Shown: positions 1-10,593 of the stretch, piece by piece
How the letters are laid out: every line of letters begins with the position of its first letter
How positions within the stretch are numbered: position 1 is the first letter of the stretch
Source of the DNA: Halocaridina rubra
Lineage: Eukaryota > Arthropoda > Malacostraca > Decapoda > Atyidae
DNA length: 64,000 bases
Assembly: GCA_037179515.1 (NCBI GenBank)
Contig: JAXCGZ010021038.1
Span: 1 to 64,000, forward strand
Direction of reading: 5' to 3'
Notes under the pieces: generated by a model
Seen by the model: the letters and a program-made list of their open reading frames with translations, nothing else
Told to the model about the DNA's origin: nothing
Databases searched by the model: none
Position numbers and translations under genes: made by a program

Positions 1-174
1 TTGATATTGAAAACAAAGAAAAATTTCTTATCCGCAACGTTTCTAGCGTGAAAATTTTCGTGTGCAGCCTAAGATTCATTCATTTCAATAATCGAGCCAA
101 TGGTAATCGGGTTTCATGTGCAATGTTAAAAAGCAAAATAAAAATAAATTTAAAAAATCAGTCTGTCTGTTCGG
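1..174 (-). other. Leader of a minus-strand LTR element
   Basis: AT-rich sequence with no coding potential. It lies immediately downstream, in minus-strand sense, of a primer-binding site and LTR, so I read it as the start of the internal region (5' untranslated leader) of an element whose gag and pol would lie to the left of the window. Confidence 0.5.
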
Positions 175-192
175 GTCCCTGTTCGGGCGCCA
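175..192 (-). promoter_or_regulatory. Primer-binding site, tRNA-Lys type
   Basis: The minus strand reads TGGCGCCCGAACAGGGAC, 18 bases identical to the well-known binding site for the 3' end of tRNA-Lys (Lys3 class). It starts 4 bases inside the LTR end at 197, the usual PBS spacing. This fixes the element's orientation (minus) and identifies the LTR at 197-2123 as its 5' LTR, where reverse transcription would be primed. Confidence 0.88.
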
Positions 193-761
193 AACTTGTG
201 GGGTTTTAGGATTGCTAGAGTGTTGTTAAGATTCTGTTTTACTAAGGGGACTCAAAGTACCGAGCTCGGTTAAGAGCTCACAAACAAACAGGACAGATAT
301 TTGTACTTGAACACCCCATTTCTATTACCATTAGTCGGTTAAATGATACTCAGAATTCAACTTTCTTTTAATTTTGGAAATGCAATGACATTAAAAGAAT
401 TGAATTAAATTTCTCAAATTAAATTTTATGAAATGCTGCCTCGAATCCCGGAGGTGGTGAGTATGATTTAGTTTCCCGGCACCACGGACGTATGCCAAGA
501 CTTTGGCCTCAACTCGATGATTACCTCTGTCACACAGGCAGAGTAGAATACAGGACACTGCAATTTCAGAAACAGAAATGACACACTGTTTATAATGGGA
601 AACTGAAAGCATGAGCACACATATAATGAGTTTCCAATGTCATTCTACTGGATGAATATATATAGGTTATTCACAGCTAACCAGAAATATTTATGCTACC
701 ATAATAGCATACAAAACATTAATTCTTTACTGGTTTTAAAGAAAATAATATATTCAAAATA

Positions 762-1090
762 AATGAAGAATAAGCAAGACAAATACAGTACTGTATGTAT
801 TCCTTAAATTGTGGGCAACCACAAAAGTTGCAATGCTTATTACTGATTAACAATTAATATGGTAACACTCTATTTAGGATAAAGGAAGAATCTACGAGAT
901 AAATACAGTATTCATTCACTTTTAGTTATCAAGAACTTTGCAATAAAAAAAAGGGTGCAAAGCCACCTTTTGAGGTATTTGCAACTTATAACTCAAAACA
1001 CTTTATCCCCAACATATGAAGAATTAGCAAGATAAATACGGTATGCATTCATTAAATTGTGGTTAACAAGAAATATTTGCAAAGCCAACT
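762..1090 (-). repeat. Three degenerate ~125-bp repeats inside the LTR
   Basis: A segment reading roughly GAAGAAT..GCAAGATAAATACAGTAT followed by an AAATTGTGG..AACAAG-like stretch recurs near 766, 887 and 1018. The same three units are present in the solo LTR at about 11160-11480, so they predate the dispersal of the family. Confidence 0.5.
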
Positions 1091-1513
1091 GGGAAAAATT
1101 ACCTTTTAAATATTTGCAATTTTGTTTTTTGGCAAATAGCTTTATTGACGAGTTTTTTTTTGAAGTAAAACACTTTATTTACGATGATAGAAAGGGGTGA
1201 AATGAAATTAGAATTTATTAGGAAGAGAGATAGATTTTTACGGGCTCATAACCAGTCTTCAGAGGATGAGATTTTCGTTTATCACATTCAGTGAAAAGAA
1301 ACTTCTCAGCAATATATATCAGCTGTAATTTACAGGTTAAGGAATTAACTTTGGCATGTGAGATTCCAGTTTGGTAATCTACAAAATTTCGTGTGACTTG
1401 GAAGGAAATCAGAGAATAAAAATCCATAAGATTTATCCAGTAACGAATGTAACTAATTCTCGAAAATAAACCAATTTGCTTGACCCACGAGCTTTACCAT
1501 ACACTATCCCTCA

Positions 1514-1555
1514 CCTTGTTGTGCTAGATGAATTCCTTGTTGTGCTAGATGAATT
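1514..1555. repeat. Exact 21-bp tandem duplication in the LTR
   Basis: CCTTGTTGTGCTAGATGAATT occurs twice back to back. The same double unit is present in the solo LTR near 11909-11950. Confidence 0.8.
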
Positions 1556-1664
1556 CCTGTGAAGATGCCACGTAATTAAGATTTTAAATAAACTTAGACT
1601 ACCCAGGCGAGATGTTGCCTCTGGGCAGTCTCGGCGCCAAAAGAGAGCGTCTCCTTGTTCCTCG

Positions 1665-1672
1665 TGACGTCA
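1665..1672. promoter_or_regulatory. CRE-like palindrome TGACGTCA in the LTR
   Basis: A perfect 8-bp CRE consensus, conserved at 12059-12066 in the solo LTR. In minus sense it lies about 240 bp downstream of the TATA box, so it would be in the transcribed part of the LTR. A role in CREB/ATF binding is inference only. Confidence 0.35.
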
Positions 1673-1904
1673 TCTGTAGGAGACATTCCTAGAGCAGTAA
1701 TTGGCTCTGATATCATTTTAAGGACTATTTTAGTGGTGGTCCCTGGCAGGCAATTATAGCAGAGATGCAAGGGAGAGACAGTATTTTTAGGTGCAACAAG
1801 TGGAAGCAAATAAAATAAAACGAGAATAATAATGAAAAGTTAGGTTACTGGTTATTTTTTTCTTAATTTTCTTGGCTCGTAGCAGACAGAAAAATAGGAG
1901 CAGC

Positions 1905-1911
1905 CTTTATA
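1905..1911 (-). promoter_or_regulatory. LTR TATA box
   Basis: TATAAAG on the minus strand, followed by GGCTGCTCCTAT. It is conserved in all three LTR copies (also 12299-12305 minus and 4605-4611 plus), which supports it as the core of the LTR promoter. Confidence 0.55.
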
Positions 1912-2123
1912 TTGGGGCTATACTTCTACACGTACAAGAAGAGTAAATAAGCTATTTAAAATTAGCTATAAGCAAAAATACAAATTGCAAATAATCATAA
2001 TCTGCGAAAGTCAAGAAGTGGGAATTAATTTTTATAGTTAGAAAATAACAGTTATGTTAAAGGGAATTATTTAATAAGGCATCTAACAGCCTCTGTTGAC
2101 ATTGAGCGAAACACTCTGTCACA

Positions 2124-3253
2124 ATAAACACCCCTTACCTCCTATATTAGAATACTCCACCCTTGAAGTGGAGACAGACTTACTAGAGTGGAGTTTTTCG
2201 GAGGAAGCCCCTCTGGTCGCAGCCACCGCCCTCGCAATTGAAGACATAAGCTTAGCTTTTGATGATGGTAAGGATCCTGCCATTCCCACACACCGAATGG
2301 AAAGTGTGAGTAATTGCATTATTAATTCCAGACTGCAACAGAGTCAACGGGAACAGCTGAACAAGCTATTAGAGGACTATGATAACATCTTCAATGACCT
2401 CCCAGCCATTATCGCTACCCTTGAGCATCATGTCAGATTGACTGACCCAGAGCTATTTTGCCATTCCTATGGTCCTCCCCACCAGCTGTCCGTACAGCTG
2501 AAGGAAGATATTGACACTTGGGTCCGCCTCGGAATAGTTGAAAAGAGCATTTCGCCTTGGTGTTCGCTGTTACCGGCAGTGTGTAAGCGAAATGGCAGTC
2601 ACAGGTTCTGCCTTGACTGTCGTAAGCTTAACTCCCATGCCATTTTTGATAGTGAGCCCATTGCTGACGCTGAGCATATTTTCTCGTTGCTCTCCCAAGC
2701 CCGTTACCTGTCCAAGTTGGATCTGGCCAGTGGATTTTGGCAAGTCCCACTGAGCGCGACAATCAAGCCTCTAACAGCCTTTTCCACAAGATATGGTCTA
2801 TACCAGTTCAGGGTCATGCCTTTTGGTATGGTAAATGCCCCTGGCTGCTTCAGCAGACTCATGAGGATAGTACTACAGGATCTTGACAATGTTTCATGCT
2901 TTACAGACGACATCCTGGTACATTCTCAGGATTGGTCATCGCACCTCGAGACTCTCCGCAGAGTTCTCTCTCGTCTGAACCAGTGTGGACTCCATTTAAA
3001 GCCTTCTAAATGTGAGATTGGTTTCACACAATTACAGTATCTCGGCCACATGGTTGGAGAAGGAGTTATGTCCCCTTTACATGACAGGGTACAAGCTATT
3101 AAGGAACTGGAGAAACCTGCCACTGTCACTCAACTGAGATCATTCCTGGGTAGTGTCGGCTACTACCAAAGGTTCATTCTACACTTTAATGATATCGCTG
3201 CCCCTTTGCAGCAAATGACCTCCTCAAAGCTCCCCTGTCTAATGGACAGATGA
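2124..3253 (+). pseudogene. Ty3/gypsy-like reverse transcriptase, N-terminally cut
   Basis: Retrotransposon reverse transcriptase copying element RNA into cDNA. About 375 residues are open. Visible RT blocks in order: HxVRLTDP with the preceding loop, the SPWCSLLPAVCKRNGSHRFC block, the KLDLASGFWQVPL block, MPFGMVNAPGCF, and the catalytic box FTDDILVHS with the two Asp codons at 2906-2911. The thumb region LRSFLGSVGYYQRF follows. The open frame runs back into the neighbouring LTR from 2096, but those first residues are LTR sequence. The true N-terminal part is missing because the minus-strand LTR element abuts at 2123. A frameshift near 3240 and an in-frame TGA near 3261 separate it from the RNase H. 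Confidence 0.9.
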
Positions 3254-3758
3254 AGCGGAGTGAGCATTTTTCAAGCTCCGAGAAGCATTGGTGGGTGAGC
3301 CAGTATTGCAACTGGTAAACCTTGATTTTCCATTTATCTTGCAGACCAACGCCTCATACGAAGGCCTGGGTGCCGTGCTCTTGCAAGACCTATCAGACAA
3401 CTCAGCAGAAGTAGCTCCAGTGCGATATGTAAGCCGCAGGTTTCGCCCTGCAGAGCAAAATTACTCCACCATGGAGAAGGAAGCTCTAGCTGCATATTGG
3501 GCCATAAAGAAATTTGAAGTCCATCTGTATGGCCAACATTTTACACTGAGAACCGATCACCAACCTCTCCTATATTTACAGACTGCAGACAAGATAAATC
3601 CTTGCCTGAAAAGGTGGGCACTTTGCCTGAATCTTTTCAAATTCATTGCCCAACATGTTCATGGCAAGGACAATGACCTTGCTGATCTACTAAGTCGACG
3701 GTCGTTACCCTCAAATGAGGAAGCTGGTGCTGTTAGCCTCAATTTGACTAGTCAGTAA
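3254..3758 (+). pseudogene. Ty3/gypsy-like RNase H, C-terminal end of pol
   Basis: RNase H domain that degrades the RNA of the RNA/DNA hybrid. The frame open from 3288 shows QTNASYEGLGAVLLQ (first catalytic position, Asp replaced by Asn in the usual TDAS motif), NYSTMEKEALAAYWAIKKFE, LRTDHQPLLYL and the terminal ADLLSR-like motif. A stop follows only about 20 residues after that motif, with no integrase behind it, unlike a standard gypsy pol. About 635 bp of noncoding sequence then leads to a plus-strand LTR. Confidence 0.88.
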
Positions 3759-4393
3759 AGATTACTTCTCTGATGTGTTGTTAATTTTTTATGCTTATCT
3801 TTTATGTCTTTAATACTGTACTGTACTTGTTTATTTTAGCATACAAACATTATTCCTAATGGAAGACGAAACTAATGAAGAATATTTCTTTGATTATAGT
3901 TTTATATTTCCCTTTGTGGGACTCTGAAAGCCAGAACATGCTGGAAACATTTTAGTTTAGTGTTGAATAGCTGAAACTGTTTTAAATCCATTCGCCAATG
4001 TTAATGACGACGTGGTTCAAGTATCCCATTTGCTTATACTGTATTTTCTTGTATATTATATTATTGCTTTCTTGCATGTGAAGCATTCTTAAACTTAAAT
4101 ATTGATATTCACTGATATCTAATTGTGATTTAATTTTCTTGAAATTGGAATTTGATCACATTTCTTTTATGTTTTGCATGTCATATAATGCTTTGCTTAT
4201 AAGACTTGTTCACTTTTCCTAATATTATGATATGTTCCATTGGTGGATCCCATTCTTATTGTTCATTTGTTCTTTTTCATGAGAAGGATATCTCATCCCT
4301 CATAATAACACTGAAGTCACCGTAACTTCCTCTGTTCTTTTTTCGCCTTCTGTAGAGGAATTTTGCTAAATCAATATTCTTTAGAGGGTCTTT
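3759..4393 (+). other. 3' noncoding region of the gypsy-like element
   Basis: AT-rich, no ORF of note. It lies between the RNase H stop and the start of an LTR-related segment at 4394, so it fits a 3' untranslated region. A short purine run (TAGAGGG) near 4382 is a weak polypurine-tract candidate. Confidence 0.4.
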
Positions 4394-4990
4394 GTGACAG
4401 AGTGTTTTGCTCAAAGTCACCAGAGGCTGTTAGATGCCTTATTAGTGATTTAGTAACTTGACTGTCATTTTTCTAACTAAAAACAATAATTCCTACTCCT
4501 TGACTTTTGCAGATTATGATTATTTGCAATTTATATCTTAGCTTATAGCTCATTTTAAATATATCTTATTTACTCTTCTTGTACGTGTAGAAGCAGAGTC
4601 CTGATATAAAGGCTGCTCCTACTTTTCCACCACTTCAGTGAACCCATAAAATACATTTTGTTTACAATTTTCTTATTATAAAAATTGTTCTTGCTGATAA
4701 TTTTGTTATAAATTTGACCTTGCTGTTATCACATTAGCCTGTCTAGAAATATATCAGTAGCTTCTTTATTAATTGAGTACTTAAATTCCGTCTCCTACGA
4801 GCAAAGAACGTTCTAGAGATTGTTTACCAGTAACCTAACTTTCCATTATTAATCTCGTTTTATTTTATTTGCTTCCACTTGTTGCACCTAAAATACTGTC
4901 TCTCCCTTGCATCTCTGCTATAATTGCCTGCCAGGGACCACCACTAAGGTAGTCCTTAAATGATATCAGAGCCAGTTACTGCTCTTGAAA
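4394..4990 (+). mobile_element. Partial plus-strand LTR related to the 197-2123 LTR
   Basis: Starts TGTGACAGAGTG and matches the minus strand of the 197-2123 LTR for about 590 bp, including the TATA box at 4605-4611 and the conserved stretch around 4870-4970 (purine/pyrimidine runs before GATATCAGAGCC). After about 4990 the two sequences no longer match, so this is either a truncated LTR or a recombinant LTR with a different 3' half. No PBS of the tRNA-Lys type was found downstream. Confidence 0.7.
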
Positions 4991-5510
4991 TATTTTGCAT
5001 GACGAGAAGACGTGTTATGTAAAATTTCATTTATTTGCGTGATAAGATTGAGTTTTAAAGCATTCGTGTTTTATATATCCGTTAAATGGTGAGACTTGTT
5101 AAGAATTGTTTATATTTCCTAGGGATTTAGGAATTGGGAGAAAGCATATTTAGTATTTTTGCTTATAATTGTGTTTTATATTCAAGCATTGACTGCTCAT
5201 AGATTGGGAAGAAAAATTTTGGTGTCATTTATCGAGCCTAGGCTAAGCCTTTCATGTGTCTGAGTTTTCACTTGAAAATAAATTTTGTCATTACTAGTAG
5301 ATATGTGTAATCTGGCTGCCTAGTAAGCTGTTAGCTTATCTTTGGTGTATTTTGCATAGGATCTTTGCCCTTTTGGCAACACTCCAGAATATTTACTTAC
5401 GACATTTTATTTGTGGGTACTGCCATATACTCGCTCATACGAAGGCATGACCGCTAAACTGTACTTGTTTGTACTCTCTGGCACTGGGTGCTAGTCGGTA
5501 AAATTCGTTG
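4991..5510. other. Unassigned noncoding stretch
   Basis: AT-rich, no ORF and no recognisable domain. It lies between the LTR-related segment and a tandem repeat; it may be the remainder of a divergent LTR plus leader of the following gag. Confidence 0.4.
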
Positions 5511-5920
5511 TTGCTCATTCCTTTCATTTGCACATTAACCGCAGGTACTGCCACATTTTGCTGTTAAGCAGCACGACTGCCATCCTGTATTACCAGTGTT
5601 TCATGCACTGTTTTGCAACATTTTGTTGCTGTTGCACTTGATTGTGTTGCTCATTCCGTTCATTTGCACCATAACTGCAGGTACTGCCACGTATTGCTGT
5701 TAAACAGGCACGACTGCCATTCTCTATTCCCAGTGTTTCATGCACTGTTTTGCAACATTTTGCTGCTGTTGCACTTGATTGTGTTGCTCATTCCTTTCAT
5801 TTGCACCACAACCGCAGGTACTGCCACATATTGCTGTTAAGCAGGCACGACTGCCATTCTGTATTACCAGTGTTTCATGCACTGTTTTGCAATATTTTGC
5901 TGCTGTTGCACTTGATTGTA
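5511..5920. repeat. Three copies of a ~136-bp tandem repeat
   Basis: TTGCTCATTCCTTTCATTTG starts at 5511, 5647 (one mismatch) and 5784, a period of 136-137 bp. Each unit includes GCAGGTACTGCCAC, a CACGACTGCCAT stretch and TGTTTCATGCACTGTTTTGC. It sits upstream of the gag-like ORF in what would be the 5' leader. Confidence 0.85.
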
Positions 5921-6102
5921 TTTTGAGTCACTTTTATGGTGAGGTTTTGAGATAATTTTTACGTTTAAGATTGAACTGTGGTGTTGACTTTTTTTCTTTC
6001 CTTGGTGTTGTGTGGTTCTTTCATTTTTTTCTACTATTGTAGAGATTTGTTTTTTTTGTGGATGTTTTTGGTACTTCGTTATTGACTGTTTAGGAAACCA
6101 AC

Positions 6103-7086
6103 ATGGAAACCAGGCAGTCACAGGAAACAAACATGGAAACCATCGAAACATTCGATGAGGAGCGTTACCTGGAAATAATGATTGCTAGGGGTGAGAGATA
6201 CAGTCTTTCCCCAGGGCAGAAGCTTTACGAATGGGCTCATGAGAAGATGCTTGATCGCCGAGATAAGCTGGAGAAGGCACAAGCACAATGTGATGAGGCA
6301 CAAGCACAATGTGATGAGGCACAAGCACAACGTGATGAGGCACAAGCACAACGTGAACATGAGCTTGTGCTTGCTCAGCTTCGAGCGGAAATCCCAGACA
6401 GTAGTCCTTTATCTGGAAATAGAGATTACAGGAACGGGAAGCACAAGAGCCCCTCGCAGAACTTCAGTCGTCCAGCTCCTCCTCCTCACACTCCTAAGCC
6501 TTGTTATGGTCATGCACCCACACTCAAGAAGGATGACTCAATAAGACCTAAGCCTCAGCAGTTCAGAGGCAAGGGCCATTACTCTGCTCCACCTTCCCAG
6601 GGTTTTCGGCCAAAGTCTAAGAGCCACCACGCTCCCTCACACAGCGGCGGCCCACATAGCCGTCTGGCCACATACTCAGCCCATGTTGTGGAAACAAGGC
6701 CAGAAAGGGCCATCGAGGATAACGCCGAGGAACCACCACACAAACTTGCCAATGTGGAATTCATCGAACATGATGATCTGGAAATGATCCCAAAATGCCT
6801 AGAGACCATAAATGGTGTGGAAGCTGAGATAGCCCTTGACACAGGGACCAATGGCATACATGTTGACGGGAGATTTGTTAGGGATGAAGATTTTACTGGT
6901 AAAGCCGTTCGTGTGCGGGTTGCTGAAGGAACACCCCAAATACGACGCTGCTGTGTCATTAGCCTGGATTGCAAATACTACAATGGAAAAGCCCCAGCTG
7001 TGGCAATGATTGGGCATATGTACCCTGTCTTGCTGGGTCATTGCATTGAACCTAGTTCCTACTTTCCAAGCCGACCTCTACCATAA
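6103..7086 (+). pseudogene. gag-protease remnant of a gypsy-like element
   Basis: A 327-codon open frame. The N-terminus (residues 1-55) resembles the start of a gypsy-type gag, followed by four tandem 21-bp repeats (6277-6360) encoding AQAQCDE/AQAQRDE with coiled-coil character. The capsid body and a CCHC knuckle are absent, so gag appears internally deleted. Around residues 230-320 is an aspartic-protease-like domain: ALDTGTNGIHVDGRF holds the catalytic DTG, and LLGH near the end fits the conserved LGxD region. The stop is at 7084-7086. The integrase frame overlaps it from 7010, so gag-PR and INT are in different frames; a mutation is more likely than programmed frameshifting. Confidence 0.75.
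6277..6360 (+). repeat. 21-bp in-frame tandem repeat in gag
   Basis: GCACAAGCACAATGTGATGAG at 6277, 6298, 6319 and a partial fourth at 6340, with C/T differences. It adds heptad-like AQAQxDE units to the gag N-terminus. Confidence 0.9.
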
Positions 7087-7886
7087 GGACATTTCTCGTT
7101 ATAACTTCCCTCATGGGAAGTCACATGAAGCCATTTCAGCAGCAACTCCTGGCCTCAATGCCAAGAATTTGGATGATTCTCCGACTGACTCCGTTGAGTC
7201 TGCTGCAGTCAGTGCACGAAATGTGGAACGCGGAGAGTTTCCCCCTCCTTTACCAGTTGATGCACCTCTAGAGCCATTGAAGTCCCATCCAGACTTTGCC
7301 AAATTGCAGCAAGATTGCCCCAGCCTCAAACGTTGGATGCAGCAGGCCACCGAGGGAAGGACCTTCACGGTGAGAGGAGGAGGCCAGATCACTTACGCCC
7401 TTGAAGATGGAGTACTTCGTATGCATGTGACTAAAGATGGCCACACCTTTAAACAGTTGGTGGTGCCCACTTCGTTGTGCCGCCAGGCTATGTATGTGGC
7501 ACACCATTTACCTTTGAGTGGACACAGAGGCAAAGCAAAAATTCGGCACGTCCTTCAGAAGGCTTTTGCATGGCCAAACATGTATGCCGAGGTAGACAGA
7601 TATGTAGGCTCCTGCCCTGTCTGTCAATCCACCTCTACGGCACTGGTACCGAAAGTTCCCATGGGGATAACTAAGCTCTCAATGGAGCCATTTTCCAAGG
7701 TCGCTATTGACATATTGGGTCCTATTAATCTAGCTTCGTCCACAAGGAAACAGTTCCTCCTGGTATATGTCGACCTGGCAACAAGGTACCCAGACGCAGT
7801 GCCACTGTCTTCTATCACGACTGAAGCAGTCGTTCATGCCCTGTTTGAAATGTGCTCCAGGGTTGGCTTTCCTGAGCAGGTCACTT
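7087..7886 (+). pseudogene. Integrase, N-terminal half, directly downstream of protease
   Basis: Retroviral-type integrase that inserts element cDNA. After a linker rich in P and acidic residues, the HHCC zinc domain is visible in AHHLPLSGHRGKAKIRHV and GSCPVCQ (about 7498-7628). The first catalytic Asp lies in VAIDILGP (codon 7709-7711), then ATRYPDAVPLSS. The frame runs to GFPEQVT and is cut at 7886 by a minus-strand LINE. Matching continuation, including the second catalytic Asp, is found at 14777. There is only about 230 bp between the protease and this domain, so no RT could have been between them. Confidence 0.88.
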
Positions 7887-8280
7887 GGTTGGTTAGTAGG
7901 ATGGGATAGGATAGGTGGGGGAAGAACAGTGTTGGCGTCGAGTGAACTCTCATAGCCCTATTCAGGGTGTGATTACTGAAGAGAGGGGGATATAGGATGG
8001 GAAGGATTTTGGCAATAAGCACGAAATTTAAAGAAGGAAGAGATAAATAGAGAGGGGCAGACCCTCTTGCTAAGTTTTGGTTAAAAATATAATTTAATTG
8101 CAGCTTAACATGACCCCCTTTAGGTATTATATAAATGTTAGTATTCTTGATGAATATTGCTATAATTTGGTTGATTAGTATAAATGCTATATACACACAG
8201 ACACATCCGTACTTGTGCTCCTATATGCATATTTATATATCAATACATACACACACACATATATGTATATACGTTTTTCC

Positions 8281-8302
8281 TTTTTTTTTTTTTTTTTTTT
8301 TT
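8281..8302. repeat. T22 homopolymer
   Basis: A run of T preceded by TTTTTCC and CA/TA-rich sequence. On the minus strand it reads as poly(A) and could be the true LINE tail, in which case 7887-8280 would be a separate insertion. Imperfect duplicated flanks favour the wider LINE limits. Confidence 0.6.
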
Positions 8303-8535
8303 AAACCTAGTTTGTTTATATTTTGATAGCATTTGTTAAGAGAAGTTTAGTGGGAGAGATAGATCAGAATGGATTATTATTTACAGATTATTTACATGCT
8401 TTTTATACACTTTTTACATATTATTATTTTTATATTTTTAAATTCTTTTACCCGTGTACATCCACATATGCATATGCATATCCAAATGTACACGTGCAAT
8501 ATTTAGGAATTTATAGGAAGTTCTCGAGTTTTGCT

Positions 8536-9554
8536 TTATCTGGTATATACAGGTTCTGGTGGATTTCCTGATAATATTGGGGAAATTCTTTTCCACCAGG
8601 GATGGTCACTGTTTCTTTCGTTATTTAAAATGTTTGTTTCTTGGAGAAATTCTTGAAAGTCGATTTCCATTTTTCCCCAGGTTTTAGATGCTAATTTAAA
8701 TAAATACTTATTTAATGCCTCGACTTTAAGGCTCTCGTGAATCTCTTCCATTCGCTCTATGTATGGTGGTGTTTCAGAGAGAATTCTTCTTAAATTTATA
8801 TTCTGGATGGCCTGGAGTTTCAAAAGGTTAAATTTCGATTATATGCACATCGGTATTGGAGGGTATATTAATATAGGTCTTATTAAGGGTTTTATATAAG
8901 GTGACTCTATTTTTGGTTTTGAGCAGGTTAAATCTTTTTAGCTTCGTTGATACCATTTTACTCTGTATTAATCTATTGTTCATGTGTGGTTTTATCTCTG
9001 TTTTGTTGAAAGCTAAGCCCAGGGTTTTCAGGCTATTGGAGAATTTTATTCTATTATTATTAATTATTACATCAGATGGTTTATAAGCTGAAATAGATAA
9101 AAGTTGGAATTTGTTAATATTGGTTTTAATTTTCCATTTTTTCTCGTAGTCATTTGTTTTAATTATTTCCCGTTGTGTTTTTCTTGCTAAAAATTTCTTA
9201 TTATGGTCAGTAATTATTTGAGTGACGTCGTCAGCGAATATAATTGTTGAGCATCCTATTTCTGGTTTTGGTATATCTCTCGTGAATATAGCATAGAGAA
9301 GTGGACTCAGATTTGATCCTTGGGGAACACCTGCTCTGAGTTCGAATTGAGTTCCCATGTGTTCGTTTATTTTGATAATTGACCTTCTGTTAGATATAAA
9401 GTCTGATAGAATTTTTGTTATTAATGGGGGTATCTGAAGTTCTATAATCTTATATCTGAGTCCATCTCTCCATACTTTGTCAAAAGCAGAGGAGACGTCT
9501 CTGCTCAAAACATTGCACTTTTTTCTTGAGCCGTTGTGAGATGGGTATTTTCTC
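8536..9554 (-). pseudogene. Jockey-like RT, catalytic half and C-terminal domain
   Basis: Two frames, broken near 8825. The upstream part contains [31 protein letters not shown] and the catalytic FADDVTQI, with Asp-Asp codons at 9227-9232. The downstream part (8536-8823) has the typical C-terminal helix region NINLRRILSETPPYIERMEEIHESL. The stretch just before the DVSSAFD motif is interrupted by the TA microsatellite. Confidence 0.85.

Positions 9555-10593
<1,039 letters not shown>

Larger units (their letters stand above)
197..2123 (-). mobile_element. 5' LTR (1.93 kb) of a minus-strand gypsy-type retrotransposon
   Basis: The boundaries come from comparison with a second complete copy at 10594-12515 and a partial one at 4394-4990. 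In minus sense it begins TGTGACAGAG and ends CCCCACA, so it has TG...CA termini. The right end abuts a plus-strand RT fragment and the left end a PBS. It contains a TATA box (1905-1911), a palindromic TGACGTCA (1665-1672), three degenerate repeats of about 125 bp near 762-1090 and an exact 21-bp duplication. Short ORFs inside it (such as 1594-1809) are conserved between copies only because the whole LTR is conserved. Confidence 0.85.

Noticed and set aside
1594..1809. 71-codon minus ORF also found at 11988-12203
   Set aside because: Both lie in copies of the same LTR; conservation follows from LTR homology and there is no domain or codon signal.
175..2123. Primer-binding site identical to that of lentiviruses, suggesting an endogenous retrovirus
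   Set aside because: tRNA-Lys priming is shared by many LTR retrotransposons; no env or retroviral gag is visible in the window.
5613..5840. 75-codon ORF in the 136-bp repeat
   Set aside because: It is a frame through the tandem repeat with repeated residues and no relation to known proteins.
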